Shown here piece by piece: positions 1 through 7,844 of a stretch of 24,134 nucleotides of DNA. The notes under the pieces were generated by a model. That model was not told the origin of the DNA. It made no database searches and worked only from the letters and a program-made list of their open reading frames with translations. Each line of letters begins with the position of its first letter. The stretch's first letter is position 1. Origin of the DNA: Syntrophomonadaceae bacterium (GTDB lineage Bacteria; Bacillota; Syntrophomonadia; Syntrophomonadales; Syntrophomonadaceae); NCBI GenBank assembly GCA_028683995.1, contig JAQUGU010000003.1, positions 1-24,134 of the forward strand, in the 5' to 3' direction. The position numbers and the translations under genes are program-made.

Positions 1-154
1 TGGGATTCTCTATTTTCCTTAAATCACCATCAGCTAAAAGCACCAAACGTTCGTTTACTACCCCGACAACCACGAACATTGTCCCTTTATCACGACCATT
101 TTTAGAATACACAACTTTACCCAGCATGGTTTCTAAAATCCTGATCACCCCCAT
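1..154 (-). CDS. KOW-domain RNA-binding protein (L14e-like), 5' part only
   Basis: Only the first 51 codons are in the window; the gene runs off the left edge. The translation begins MGVIRILETMLGKVVYSKNG, and the next residues keep the GRDKG, VVVG and LADGDLRKIENP pattern of the small KOW/L14e-like proteins that sit between map and infA in many Clostridia. The KOW-type segment starts near residue 11 (GKVVYSKNGRDKG). The family is thought to bind RNA, but its exact job is unsettled. The ATG overlaps the map stop (TAATG), which suggests translational coupling. An in-frame ATG at 127 (MLGKVVYS) is an alternative start; neither ATG has a strong ribosome binding site, so the start is uncertain. 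Family assignment rests on sequence pattern plus gene order. Confidence 0.8.
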   Translation of the reverse strand, partial: MGVIRILETMLGKVVYSKNGRDKGTMFVVVGVVNERLVLLADGDLRKIENP

Positions 155-921
155 TAGCTCAAGGTGAAAATTTCAGGACCACGGGCGGTGATGGCTATGC
201 TATGCTCAAAATGAGCTGATAATTTGCCATCCTTAGTAACTACCGTCCAATCATCGGCTTTGGTAAATACATTACGTGCTCCTAGATTGAGCATAGGTTC
301 GATAGCTATGGTCATTCCTTCTTTCAAATACGGTCCCTGATTAACTCTGCCATAATTAGGTACCAGCGGGGCTTCATGCATCTTGCGGCCAATTCCATGG
401 CCGACGAATTCACGAACTACTGAAAATCCATGTTCCTCAGCATACTTTTGAATAGCATGGGATACCTGACCTAATTTATTACCGATTCTGGCTTCATGAA
501 TACCTTTAAACAAGGCCTTTTCGGTATATTTTATTAATCGTAGAGCTTCCTTACTGACTTCTCCTACTGGTACGGTTATAGCCGCATCGCCGGCATAGCC
601 ATTCAGGATAAGGCCAAAGTCAATGCTAATAATATCCCCTTCCTGAAGGCTCCTTTCTCCTGGTATACCATGCACCACCTCTTCATTAATGGAGGTACAA
701 ATGGCTGCCGGAAAAGGTTTTCCTCCTTCCCGGGAGTGAGGGTAGTTTTTGAAAACTGGTATAGCGCTGCGCTTCTTGCATTCCTCTTCCGCTATAGCAT
801 TTAAAGCAAGAGTGCTAATTCCCGGGCTTATAGCAGTTCTTAGCAATTCCAATATCTCTGCTACGGCCTGACCTGCTACCCGCATTTTGGCAATCTCTTC
901 CGGGGTTTTTATCATTATCAT
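154..921 (-). CDS. map: Methionine aminopeptidase type I
   Basis: Removes the initiator methionine from nascent proteins in the cytosol. The 255-residue length fits the type I class without an N-terminal extension. All expected residues are visible: H84 in VVHGIP, metal ligands D101 and D112, H175 in GHGIG, H182, E208 in IEPM and E239 in FEHS. The ATG overlaps the adk stop by four bases (ATGA), and a GGAG lies 8 bases upstream inside adk, so I keep this start over the in-frame ATG two codons later. The order secY-adk-map is the standard end of the spc operon, and map is probably co-transcribed with both. Nothing unusual is seen. Confidence 0.97.
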   Translation of the reverse strand: MIMIKTPEEIAKMRVAGQAVAEILELLRTAISPGISTLALNAIAEEECKKRSAIPVFKNYPHSREGGKPFPAAICTSINEEVVHGIPGERSLQEGDIISIDFGLILNGYAGDAAITVPVGEVSKEALRLIKYTEKALFKGIHEARIGNKLGQVSHAIQKYAEEHGFSVVREFVGHGIGRKMHEAPLVPNYGRVNQGPYLKEGMTIAIEPMLNLGARNVFTKADDWTVVTKDGKLSAHFEHSIAITARGPEIFTLS

Positions 922-1568
922 TTAAGGCTCTCCAGCCGGTTTTTAATATCGGCAAAAACCAGCTTACTGTCACGATTGCCGTCTATCTCCAGCAAAACGT
1001 TCTGCCGGGCATAATAAGTTAGCAGAGGGTTGGTTTGTTCCTGATAAACCGTGAGCCTTTTTGCCACCGTTTCGCCCTGGTCATCACTGCGCTGTATCAG
1101 TTCTCCCCCACATTTATCACAGATTCCCTCGGTGCTGGGGGGATTGGACTGCAGATTATAAACGACTTTACATTCCTTACAACTCACCCTTCCCGACAAG
1201 CGTTTAATTAGAATCTCATTGGGAACGGCTATATTAATAGCGGCATCAATTTTTCTACCGGCACTACTTAGAACCTGATCCAGAGCTTCAGCCTGAACGG
1301 TGGTTCGGGGAAAGCCATCCAGTAGAAAACCAGCTTTGCAATCGGCTGCGCCCAGCCTCTCTTCTACTATGCCAATGGTTACTTCATCGGGCACCAATTT
1401 ACCGGCGTCCATGTACTTTTTGGCTTCCTTACCCAGTTCGGTTTCGCGGCTAACCGCGTCTCGAAACATATCACCAGTTGATATGTGGGGAATGGGGTAC
1501 TCTTTCTTTATAAACTCGGCCTGAGTCCCTTTACCCGCACCGGGAGGTCCCATAAGTACTATGTTCAC
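918..1568 (-). CDS. adk: Adenylate kinase, zinc-type lid
   Basis: Catalyses ATP + AMP = 2 ADP in the cytosol. The P-loop GPPGAGKGT is at residues 7-15, the AMP-binding ISTGDMFR near 29-36 and DGFPRT at 84-89. The long lid domain carries two CxxC pairs (C130/C133 and C150/C153), which in this family bind a structural zinc; many Gram-positive enzymes have it and the E. coli enzyme lacks it. The 216-residue length is normal. The start codon is GTG: it gives the family N-terminus MNIVLMGPPG and sits 10 bases after AGGAG, which overlaps the secY stop codon. The end overlaps map by four bases. Confidence 0.97.
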   Translation of the reverse strand: MNIVLMGPPGAGKGTQAEFIKKEYPIPHISTGDMFRDAVSRETELGKEAKKYMDAGKLVPDEVTIGIVEERLGAADCKAGFLLDGFPRTTVQAEALDQVLSSAGRKIDAAINIAVPNEILIKRLSGRVSCKECKVVYNLQSNPPSTEGICDKCGGELIQRSDDQGETVAKRLTVYQEQTNPLLTYYARQNVLLEIDGNRDSKLVFADIKNRLESLK

Positions 1569-1581
1569 TTAAAATCATCTC

Positions 1582-2847
1582 CTATTTTACAAAGCCTTCG
1601 TAACTGCGTAAGAGCAGGTGCGATTCAATCTGTTTCATGGTATCTAATGCAACACCAACTACAATCAACAGTGAAGTACCTCCAAACCAGAGACTGGTTA
1701 CTCCGGTAAGGTCTATAACGAAGTTGGGCAAAACTGCAATCAAAGCCAAGAATACTCCTCCGGCCAGGGTTAAGCGCGATAATACTTTGTCGATATACTC
1801 TGCTGTAGGCCGACCCGGCCTGAGCCCGGGAACAAATCCACCGTATTTTTTTATGTTATCCGCTACATCCATAGGATTAAATATAATGGCCACATAAAAA
1901 TAAGTGAAAAACACAATTAATAGGGCATAGAACAGGTTGTAAAGTATACTGCCAAAGTCAAAGTAATTCTTTAAAAACAGGTTAAACCCTGAGTTAGGAC
2001 TCATCCATGCACCAATAGTGGCTGGAAACATCATCAGGGACATGGCAAATATTATAGGTATAACACCGGCAGCATTGACCTTGAGGGGTAGAAACGTACT
2101 TTGCCCGCCATAGAGCTTGCGTCCCACTACTCTCTTGGCATATTGCACCGGCAACCTTCTTTGCCCTTCGTTAACTGCAATAATAGCTACGATTATAGAC
2201 AGCGCTATTATTATAAACAGTAATATGTTAAAGGCACCGATAATTCCACCGGATAATTCCTGCCCTACACCACTAATCTGGCTGGGCAACCGGGATACAA
2301 TACCGGCAAAAATTATCAGGGAAATACCATTTCCGATTCCTTTTTCAGTTATCATTTCACCAATCCACATTAGAAGCGCAGTTCCTGCAGTTAGCGAAAT
2401 AGCAATTATCAAATAAGAACCAATACCCGGGTGCACTATGGCACTGCTCTTACCCAGAGCAGCAGACATTCCCATCGCCTGGATGAAGGCTAAGACTACC
2501 GTACCATAACGGGTGTACTGAGCAATAACCTTGCGCCCTTCATCGCCCTCTTTTTGGAGCTCTTCCAATCGGGGCACTACCACCGTCAATAGCTGCATAA
2601 TAATTGATGCATTAATATACGGGGTTATGCTCATAGCAAATATACTGAAGCGCTTGAAGGCTCCCCCGGAAATAATATCAAAAAACCCGAATAACTGTCC
2701 TTTAAGAAGTTGATCCAGAGCTTCCGGATTTATCCCCGGTACCGGAACATGGGCACCCAGGCGGAAAACCAGTAACATGAACAGGGTGAATAATAGCTTT
2801 TGCCTCAGGTCGCCGACCTTTAAGGCCTGTGAAAAGGACCCCAGCAT
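1582..2847 (-). CDS. secY: Protein translocase channel subunit SecY
   Basis: Forms the pore of the SecYEG translocon in the cytoplasmic membrane and passes or inserts proteins delivered by SecA or the ribosome. The 421 residues show ten hydrophobic segments, roughly at 19-36, 66-90, 112-130, 143-163, 172-187, 204-226, 256-278, 302-324, 359-377 and 386-403. A plug-like glycine-rich stretch (FDIISGGAFKR) lies near 56-66. The basic cytoplasmic loops expected to meet SecA or the ribosome lie near 227-253 and 325-355, the second containing RPGRPT. The ATG shares one base with the rplO stop (TAATG), and GAGGTGA lies 4 bases upstream. It sits between rplO and adk as usual. Confidence 0.97.
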   Translation of the reverse strand: MLGSFSQALKVGDLRQKLLFTLFMLLVFRLGAHVPVPGINPEALDQLLKGQLFGFFDIISGGAFKRFSIFAMSITPYINASIIMQLLTVVVPRLEELQKEGDEGRKVIAQYTRYGTVVLAFIQAMGMSAALGKSSAIVHPGIGSYLIIAISLTAGTALLMWIGEMITEKGIGNGISLIIFAGIVSRLPSQISGVGQELSGGIIGAFNILLFIIIALSIIVAIIAVNEGQRRLPVQYAKRVVGRKLYGGQSTFLPLKVNAAGVIPIIFAMSLMMFPATIGAWMSPNSGFNLFLKNYFDFGSILYNLFYALLIVFFTYFYVAIIFNPMDVADNIKKYGGFVPGLRPGRPTAEYIDKVLSRLTLAGGVFLALIAVLPNFVIDLTGVTSLWFGGTSLLIVVGVALDTMKQIESHLLLRSYEGFVK

Positions 2848-3287
2848 TAAATCACCTCAACTCTACCACCCCTGGCAGTTATTTTCTCTTCCGCCTGACC
2901 GCTGATTTTGTGGGCCCTGACCGTCAATTTTTTATCCAGTTCCCCATCACCCAGGATTTTAACTCCGTCCTTGATGGAATTAATTAAACCTGCGTTAAGC
3001 AGTACCTCGGGGTTTATCTCACTACCGTCATCAAAGCTGTTTAAATCCCTGACATTCACAATAGCATATTCTTTTTTAAATATATTAGTAAATCCTCGTT
3101 TGGGCAGACGCCGCTGCAAGGGCATCTGACCACCTTCAAAGCCCGGCCTGATTCCTCCACCGGAGCGGGCCTTCTGGCCTTTATGTCCCCGGGTTGAAGT
3201 CTTCCCATGACCGGAGCCAGTGCCTCGACCTACTCTCTTGACCCGTTTATTCGCGCCCGGGGGAGATTTTAATTCCTCCAGTTTCAC
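2847..3287 (-). CDS. rplO: 50S ribosomal protein L15
   Basis: Large-subunit protein that binds 23S rRNA late in assembly. The N-terminal third is the typical extended, glycine- and arginine-rich tail (RVGRGTGSGHGKTSTRGHKG, then ARSGGGIRPGFEGGQMPLQRR), followed by a globular domain ending GRVEVI. The 146-residue length is normal. The start is GTG, giving MKLEELKSPPG, with GGGAGG 7 bases upstream. The stop shares a base with the secY start, so the two are probably coupled. Confidence 0.97.
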   Translation of the reverse strand: MKLEELKSPPGANKRVKRVGRGTGSGHGKTSTRGHKGQKARSGGGIRPGFEGGQMPLQRRLPKRGFTNIFKKEYAIVNVRDLNSFDDGSEINPEVLLNAGLINSIKDGVKILGDGELDKKLTVRAHKISGQAEEKITARGGRVEVI

Positions 3288-3305
3288 TTTAAGACCTCCC
3301 TCTTA

Positions 3306-3491
3306 CTAATCTAATTCTTCAACTTTTAGCAGGTGATTAACTTTATTGATCTGACCCCATATTTCCGGGCAATCTTGCTTTATTACACTCTGCTGTAATT
3401 TTTTAAATCCCAGGCTCCTAATAGTAGCTCTCTGGGTTTCGGGACAGCCAATAAAACTCTTGACCCATGTTATCTTCAACTGTTTAGCCAA
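3306..3491 (-). CDS. rpmD: 50S ribosomal protein L30
   Basis: Small 23S rRNA-binding protein of the large subunit, 61 residues, the usual bacterial size. The core pattern KITWVKSFIGCPETQRATIRSLGF (residues 6-29) matches the family KSxIGxxxxxxxTxxxLGL signature. Two cysteines (16 and 40) are present but do not form a zinc motif. The start codon is TTG, giving MAKQLKITW, with AGGAGG 8 bases upstream overlapping the rpsE stop. It lies between rpsE and rplO as in the standard spc order. Confidence 0.95.
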   Translation of the reverse strand: MAKQLKITWVKSFIGCPETQRATIRSLGFKKLQQSVIKQDCPEIWGQINKVNHLLKVEELD

Positions 3492-3503
3492 GTCCTAACC
3501 CTC

Positions 3504-4007
3504 CTAGCCCATAATCTCTTCTATGCTTTTGCCCCGTTTTCTGGCCACATCTTCTACCCTTTTCAGGCCTTTTAGCCCTTCCATGGTAGCATGAACCGTA
3601 TTATTGGCATTGGCAGAACCAAGTGACTTGGTAAGTATATCTTTAATCCCGGCAGCCTCTAAAACTGCTCTAACTGGCCCCCCGGCGATAACGCCAGTAC
3701 CAGCAGATGCCGGTTTCAGAAGTACTTCGCCAGCGCCAAACTTGCCGATGATCAGGTGGGGAATAGTTCTTTCATCAATGAGCGGTACTTCAATCATGCT
3801 CTTTTTAGCATTTTCTACGGCTTTACGAATAGCTTCCGGTACTTCGGTAGCCTTGCCCTTACCGGTGCCTACCTTACCTGCGCCATCACCAACTACGACC
3901 AGAGCGCTAAAACTAAACCTGCGTCCGCCTTTTACGACCTTGGCCACCCTTCTTATATTAACTACCTTTTCAATTAGTTCCGGGCCAGCCTGTTCTTTGT
4001 CAATCAT
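3504..4007 (-). CDS. rpsE: 30S ribosomal protein S5
   Basis: Small-subunit protein near the decoding site, involved in accuracy and in mRNA entry. The N-terminal double-stranded-RNA-binding-type domain contains VAKVVKGGRRFSFSALVVVG (about 17-36), the loop region known for spectinomycin resistance changes; no obvious deletion is seen there. The C-terminal domain contains GVIAGGPVRAVLEAAGI and the SLGSANANN motif. The 167-residue length is normal. It starts with ATG, AGGAGGG lying 5 bases upstream, 32 bases after rplR. Confidence 0.97.
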   Translation of the reverse strand: MIDKEQAGPELIEKVVNIRRVAKVVKGGRRFSFSALVVVGDGAGKVGTGKGKATEVPEAIRKAVENAKKSMIEVPLIDERTIPHLIIGKFGAGEVLLKPASAGTGVIAGGPVRAVLEAAGIKDILTKSLGSANANNTVHATMEGLKGLKRVEDVARKRGKSIEEIMG

Positions 4008-4039
4008 CGTGTCCCTCCTAACTCATGTAGAGATTGATG

Positions 4040-4405
4040 TTAGAATTTAAGTCCATTCTCTCTGGCGGCATCTGCCAGAGCAGCAACCCGTCCATGATAT
4101 TTGTATCCACTCCGGTCAAAGACCACCATGCTGATACCTTTCTCTTTGGCCCTGGTTGCAATACTGCTTCCAACTGCTCTGGCTGCTTCTATATTAGTTT
4201 TGGAAGCCAGATCCTGCAGGTCTTTATCCAGGGTAGAAGCCGTTACCAGGGTTCTTCCCTGTTTATCATCTATAATCTGGGCATATATATGGTTAAGGCT
4301 TTTGTATATGCAAAGCCTGGGGGTGTCTGCGGTTCCGGTCATTTTCCGGCGTACCCGGGCATGCTTTCCTTGCCTTAGCACATTTCTGCTAGTTTTCTTA
4401 ATCAA
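4040..4405 (-). CDS. rplR: 50S ribosomal protein L18
   Basis: Binds 5S rRNA, with L5, in the central protuberance of the large subunit. It has the basic N-terminus (RNVLRQGKHARVRRKMTGT) and the family patterns PRLCIYKSLNHIYAQIIDD and FDRSGYKYHGRVAALADAAR near the end. The 121-residue length is normal. The start is TTG (MIKKTSRN), with a GGGAGTGA-type ribosome binding site about 6 bases upstream; no better ATG or GTG lies upstream in frame before the rplF end. It lies between rplF and rpsE as expected. Confidence 0.95.
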   Translation of the reverse strand: MIKKTSRNVLRQGKHARVRRKMTGTADTPRLCIYKSLNHIYAQIIDDKQGRTLVTASTLDKDLQDLASKTNIEAARAVGSSIATRAKEKGISMVVFDRSGYKYHGRVAALADAARENGLKF

Positions 4406-4427
4406 GCCTGGTCACTCCCTTCCTGCT

Positions 4428-4967
4428 TTATTTAGCACCGGCCTTGCCAGCTTTGCGCCTGATATACTCATTTTCGTACTTGATACCCTTGCCTTTGTAA
4501 GGTTCAGGCTTTCTTATGGCGCGAATGTGGGCTGCGGTATTACCAACCAGTTGTTTATCAATGCCCTTTATGGTAATCCTGGTTGGGGCAGGAACTTCAA
4601 ACTCTATTCCCTCGGGAGCATCCACTTCTACCGGGTGCGAGAACCCAATGCTTATTACCAGTTTTTTCCCCTGCATTTGGGCTCTGTAACCTACACCTAC
4701 CAGTTCCAGCTTTTTCTCAAACCCATTGGTCACTCCTTCAACCATATTAGCAATCAAGGCCCGGCTGAGCCCGTGAAAAGCACGTTGTTGCTTGCCATCA
4801 TTGGCTCTTTGAACCAGAACCTGATTATCTTCCTGGGCTAAAGTAATTTCTTCCGGCAATGTCTGTACCAGTGTGCCTTTGGGACCCTGAACAGTTACTG
4901 TATTGCCATCTACCGTTACCTTGACGCCTGCGGGTAGACTGATAGGTTTTTTACCGATTCTTGACAC
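4428..4967 (-). CDS. rplF: 50S ribosomal protein L6
   Basis: Large-subunit protein near the sarcin-ricin loop and factor-binding site. Two tandem L6 folds are expected; the conserved C-terminal signature PEPYKGKGIKYENEYIRRKAGKAG (about 154-177) is clear, as is SRIGKKPI at the start. The 179-residue length is standard. The start is GTG, with AAGGAGG 8 bases upstream. It sits 18 bases after rpsH and 22 before rplR. Confidence 0.97.
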   Translation of the reverse strand: MSRIGKKPISLPAGVKVTVDGNTVTVQGPKGTLVQTLPEEITLAQEDNQVLVQRANDGKQQRAFHGLSRALIANMVEGVTNGFEKKLELVGVGYRAQMQGKKLVISIGFSHPVEVDAPEGIEFEVPAPTRITIKGIDKQLVGNTAAHIRAIRKPEPYKGKGIKYENEYIRRKAGKAGAK

Positions 4968-4985
4968 TGTCTACTCCTCCTTCAG

Positions 4986-5384
4986 CTACCATATATAGCA
5001 TATTACTTCGCCACCCAAACCATTTTTTCGGGCTTTTTTGTCGGTCATTAAACCCTGGGAAGTGGATATTACTGCTGTACCCAGACCACCCAAAACCTTG
5101 GGAATTTCATCTTTTTTGACATACACTCTTAGCCCTGGCTTGCTTATCCTTTTAAGCCCGGTGATAACCTTCTCCCGGTTGGGACCGTATTTGAGGTATA
5201 TCCTGATAATTCCCTGTTTACCATCCTCTATATATTCAAAATCCTTGATGTACCCTTCATCTTTCAAGATTCCTGCTATTCCTAATTTGAGCTTGGAACC
5301 GGGCACCTCAACGGTTTCATGCATGACCATGTTACCGTTTCTTACCCTGGTTAAGAAATCGGCTACGGGATCAGTCATGACCAT
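4986..5384 (-). CDS. rpsH: 30S ribosomal protein S8
   Basis: Binds the central domain of 16S rRNA early in 30S assembly; in E. coli it also represses the spc operon. The 132-residue length matches Gram-positive homologues. DPVADFLTRVRNGN (5-18) and the C-terminal STSQGLMTDKKARKNGLGGE (107-126) are the family signatures. The first ATG is chosen because AAGGAGG lies 8 bases upstream; a second in-frame ATG two codons in is possible. I did not see an obvious S8-binding mimic in the mRNA nearby. Confidence 0.97.
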   Translation of the reverse strand: MVMTDPVADFLTRVRNGNMVMHETVEVPGSKLKLGIAGILKDEGYIKDFEYIEDGKQGIIRIYLKYGPNREKVITGLKRISKPGLRVYVKKDEIPKVLGGLGTAVISTSQGLMTDKKARKNGLGGEVICYIW

Positions 5385-5408
5385 ACTTTATACCTCCTTT
5401 TAATAGAT

Positions 5409-5594
5409 CTACCAGCTTGATTTTGTAACACCCGGTAGTTCTCCCTTGTGGGCTAGTTCCCGAAAACATATTCTGCACATGCCAAATTTGCGCATATAAG
5501 CTCTGGGCCGTCCACATATCTTGCAACGGTTGTAGGTTCTCACACCGTATTTGGGCTCACGTTTTTGCTTAACAATCAATGCCTTCTTGGCCAT
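5409..5594 (-). CDS. rpsN: 30S ribosomal protein S14, zinc-binding short form
   Basis: Small-subunit head protein. At 61 residues it is the short S14 type (often named rpsZ or rpsN type Z) with a CxxC...CxxC zinc ribbon: C24, C27, C40 and C43 in NRCKICGRPR and GMCRICFREL. Many Firmicutes also keep a longer zinc-free S14 elsewhere, induced under zinc starvation; whether this genome does cannot be seen here. It starts with ATG after a GGGGGT-type ribosome binding site, between rplE and rpsH. Confidence 0.97.
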   Translation of the reverse strand: MAKKALIVKQKREPKYGVRTYNRCKICGRPRAYMRKFGMCRICFRELAHKGELPGVTKSSW

Positions 5595-5606
5595 CCTTCT
5601 TACCCC

Positions 5607-6143
5607 CTATCTAAACGGCATTCCCATGTGTCTTAGAAGTTCTCGAGCTTCTTCGTCAGTTTTGGCAGTGGTTACTATAACAACTTCTAAACCCCTGATT
5701 TTATCAATTTTATCGTACTCTATCTCTGGGAAAATGGTCTGTTCCTTTATGCCCAGGGAATAGTTGCCCCGGCCATCAAAAGCCTGGGGGGAAACACCCC
5801 TGAAGTCACGTACCCTTGGCAAAGACAGGTTTATTAACTTGTCCAGGAAGTTATACATTCTTTCTCCCCTTAAAGTAACCTTGCAGCCAATTGCCATACC
5901 TTCTCTTAGCTTAAAGCCGGCAATGGACTTTTTCGCTCGGGTAACTACCGGTTTCTGTCCGGATATAATGGTGAGGTCATTAACTGCTCCGTCCAGAGCC
6001 TTGGGATTCTGTATAGCTTCACCAACACCTATGTTAATTACCACCCGCTCTACCCGGGGAACCTGCATGACATTTTTATATTGAAATTTTTCCTTTAGTT
6101 TTGGAACTATTTCGCCTTTATACGTTTCATACAACCTGGCCAT
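5607..6143 (-). CDS. rplE: 50S ribosomal protein L5
   Basis: Binds 5S rRNA in the central protuberance and touches P-site tRNA. The 178 residues contain VPRVERVVINIGVGEA (about 28-43), the basic KPVVTRAKKSIAGFKLREG region (about 64-82), the loop PRVRDFRGVSPQAFDGRGNY and the C-terminal GLEVVIVTTAKTDEEARELL. The ATG follows AGGAGG with 11 bases between. It sits 27 bases after rplX. Confidence 0.97.
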   Translation of the reverse strand: MARLYETYKGEIVPKLKEKFQYKNVMQVPRVERVVINIGVGEAIQNPKALDGAVNDLTIISGQKPVVTRAKKSIAGFKLREGMAIGCKVTLRGERMYNFLDKLINLSLPRVRDFRGVSPQAFDGRGNYSLGIKEQTIFPEIEYDKIDKIRGLEVVIVTTAKTDEEARELLRHMGMPFR

Positions 6144-6170
6144 TAACCAGTTAGCCTCCTTTCCTGGAGA

Positions 6171-6482
6171 TTAGTCTATTATTTCTCCACACTTCTTGCA
6201 TGCCCTGACTTTTTCTTGATTATCCAGTATTTTGCTGCCGATACGAGTAGGCTTATCGCATTTGTTGCAGAGCAGCATAACATTGGAGGCGTCCATCGGC
6301 GTTTCTATCTTTAAAATACCTCCTTGAGGTATAGCCCGATTAGGTTTTTGGTGTTTCTTAACCCGGTTAATACCCTCAACTACAATTTTATTCGCTGCAG
6401 GTATAACTTTCAGTACTTTACCCTTTTTGCCAGCATCCTTGCCAGTAGTTACCAGGACTATATCGCCTTTCTTAATTCGCAT
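6171..6482 (-). CDS. rplX: 50S ribosomal protein L24 with two CxxC pairs
   Basis: Assembly-initiating 23S rRNA-binding protein. A KOW motif occupies roughly residues 3-30 (KKGDIVLVTTGKDAGKKGKV). The 103-residue length is typical. The C-terminal half holds C72/C75 (CNKC) and C95/C98 (CKKC), the spacing of a zinc ribbon; other Clostridia-type L24 proteins show the same pattern, while E. coli L24 lacks it. Zinc binding is inferred. The ATG follows GGAGGTG. It lies between rplN and rplE. Confidence 0.97.
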   Translation of the reverse strand: MRIKKGDIVLVTTGKDAGKKGKVLKVIPAANKIVVEGINRVKKHQKPNRAIPQGGILKIETPMDASNVMLLCNKCDKPTRIGSKILDNQEKVRACKKCGEIID

Positions 6483-6500
6483 TACTTACACCTCCATCGA

Positions 6501-6869
6501 CTACAGGACTTCTGGAGCCAGCGATATTATCTTCATAAAGTTCTTTTCCCTGAGTTCTCTGGCTACAGGTCCAAAAATACGGGTACCCCTGGGGTTATTA
6601 TTGTCATCTATTATTACTGCCGCGTTTTCCGAAAAGGCTATATAGGAACCATCAGACCGCCTGATTTCCTTTTTGGTTCTGACCACTACCGCCTTGACTA
6701 TATCACCTTTTTTTACAACTCCACCTGGAGCTGCTTCTTTGACACTGGCGACAATAACATCACCTACAGTGGCATACCGTCTGCTCGAACCACCCGGTAT
6801 TTTTATACACAATACTTTTTTGGCCCCGGTGTTGTCTCCGACCTGAAGCATTGTCTCCTGTTGGATCAC
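6501..6869 (-). CDS. rplN: 50S ribosomal protein L14
   Basis: Large-subunit protein at the 30S interface and the docking site of RsfS. The 122-residue length is exact for the family. GDNTGAKKVLCIKIPGGSSR (about 12-31) and the C-terminal GTRIFGPVARELREKNFMKI are diagnostic. The start is GTG, giving MIQQETMLQV as in homologues, with GGGAGGT 7 bases upstream; the internal ATG at codon 7 would lose conserved residues. It opens the spc segment, but only 30 bases follow rpsQ and I see no promoter there, so it is probably read through from the S10 segment. Confidence 0.97.
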   Translation of the reverse strand: MIQQETMLQVGDNTGAKKVLCIKIPGGSSRRYATVGDVIVASVKEAAPGGVVKKGDIVKAVVVRTKKEIRRSDGSYIAFSENAAVIIDDNNNPRGTRIFGPVARELREKNFMKIISLAPEVL

Positions 6870-6899
6870 GGATTTAACCTCCCTTCAAATTGCAAGGAC

Positions 6900-7169
6900 T
6901 TATTCTAGAGTCTCGGCTTTGCGAACGATTTCAACCAGCCGCCATCTCTTGTTTTTACTCAAGGGACGGGTCTCCATGATTTTTACCACATCACCGGTTT
7001 TGGCTTCATTGTTTTCGTCATGAGCCATATATTTTTTGCTGGTTCTGATCGTCTTTTTATAGAGAGGATGCTGTTTAACGGTTTCTACGCTAACCGTTAC
7101 AGTTTTTTCCATTTTATCGCTGCTGACCGTTCCCATCCTTACTTTCCTTTTTGTACGATTATCTGCCAC
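6900..7169 (-). CDS. rpsQ: 30S ribosomal protein S17
   Basis: Early-binding 16S rRNA protein with an OB fold. The 89 residues contain RKVRMGTVSSDKMEKTVTV (about 8-26) and HPLYKKTIRTSKKYMAHDE, then the family motif GDVVKIMETRPLSKNKRWRL. The start is GTG, with AAGGAGG 7 bases upstream. It is the last gene of the S10 segment and lies 30 bases before rplN. Confidence 0.96.
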   Translation of the reverse strand: MADNRTKRKVRMGTVSSDKMEKTVTVSVETVKQHPLYKKTIRTSKKYMAHDENNEAKTGDVVKIMETRPLSKNKRWRLVEIVRKAETLE

Positions 7170-7216
7170 CCTTAGACCTCCTTAAATAAGATTTGGCTTC
7201 CTTTACCAGTACGGAT

Positions 7217-7420
7217 TTAATAATCGTTTCGGGCAATTTCCCTTTGTCTTAAAACTGTCTTACACCTGGCAATATTCTTCCTAACATCCCTTATTCTCAT
7301 CGGATTGTCTAATTGTCCGGTAGCAAGCTGAAACCTCAGATTGAATAACTCCTCTTTATAATCAGAAACTTTTCTGTTCAGTTCATCGTCGGTTAGCTCT
7401 CTCACCTTATTAGCTTTCAC
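7217..7420 (-). CDS. rpmC: 50S ribosomal protein L29
   Basis: Small helical large-subunit protein at the exit-tunnel rim, where trigger factor and SRP dock. I place the start at the GTG at 7420, giving MKANKVRELTDDEL, which matches the family N-terminus and yields 67 residues. The frame extends four codons further to a GTG at 7432 (MVRLVKAN), which is less likely. The chosen start overlaps the end of rplP by 11 bases and uses a GGTGGTG/GAGG-rich stretch inside rplP as ribosome binding site. LFNLRFQLATGQLDNPMRIR (about 27-46) is the diagnostic core. Confidence 0.93.
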   Translation of the reverse strand: MKANKVRELTDDELNRKVSDYKEELFNLRFQLATGQLDNPMRIRDVRKNIARCKTVLRQREIARNDY

Positions 7421-7844
7421 TAACCTCACCACCCATTTCTTCTCTTTTTACAAACTTGCACTTAATTGGCAGTTTGTGTGATGCCAGGCGCATAGCCTCA
7501 CGGGCAACTTCTTCGGTGACACCGGATAGCTCAAACATGACCCGGCCTGGTTTAACAACGGCTACCCATTGTTCCGGGGAGCCTTTACCTTTACCCATAC
7601 GGGTTTCAGCAGGTTTCACCGTTAGAGGACGGTCGGGGAATATTTTTATCCACAGCTTTCCACCCCTCTTAACATAACGGTTGATAGCTATACGGGCAGC
7701 TTCTATCTGGCGGTTGGTAATCCAGGCCGCGTCCAGAGCTTGTAGCCCATAATCCCCGTAGGTTACGGTGTTACCCTTATTAGCTTTGCCGCTCAAGTCA
7801 GGGCGATGCTGTTTTCTATATTTAATTCTCTTTGGGGTAAGCAT
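7410..7844 (-). CDS. rplP: 50S ribosomal protein L16
   Basis: Large-subunit protein near the A site, needed for tRNA accommodation. The 144-residue length is standard. Diagnostic stretches are LTPKRIKYRKQHR at the N-terminus, IFPDRPLTVKPAETRMGKGK in the middle (about 69-88) and VAREAMRLASHKLPIKCKFV near the end. The ATG shares a base with the rpsC stop (TAATG), and GGAGGAGG lies 10 bases upstream. The 3' end overlaps rpmC. Confidence 0.97.
   Translation of the reverse strand: MLTPKRIKYRKQHRPDLSGKANKGNTVTYGDYGLQALDAAWITNRQIEAARIAINRYVKRGGKLWIKIFPDRPLTVKPAETRMGKGKGSPEQWVAVVKPGRVMFELSGVTEEVAREAMRLASHKLPIKCKFVKREEMGGEVSES

Noticed and set aside
4101..4841. A 246-codon open frame on the plus strand
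   Set aside because: It lies opposite rplR and rplF, has no family-like residues and no fitting ribosome binding site. It is a shadow of two certain genes, as are the other plus-strand frames.
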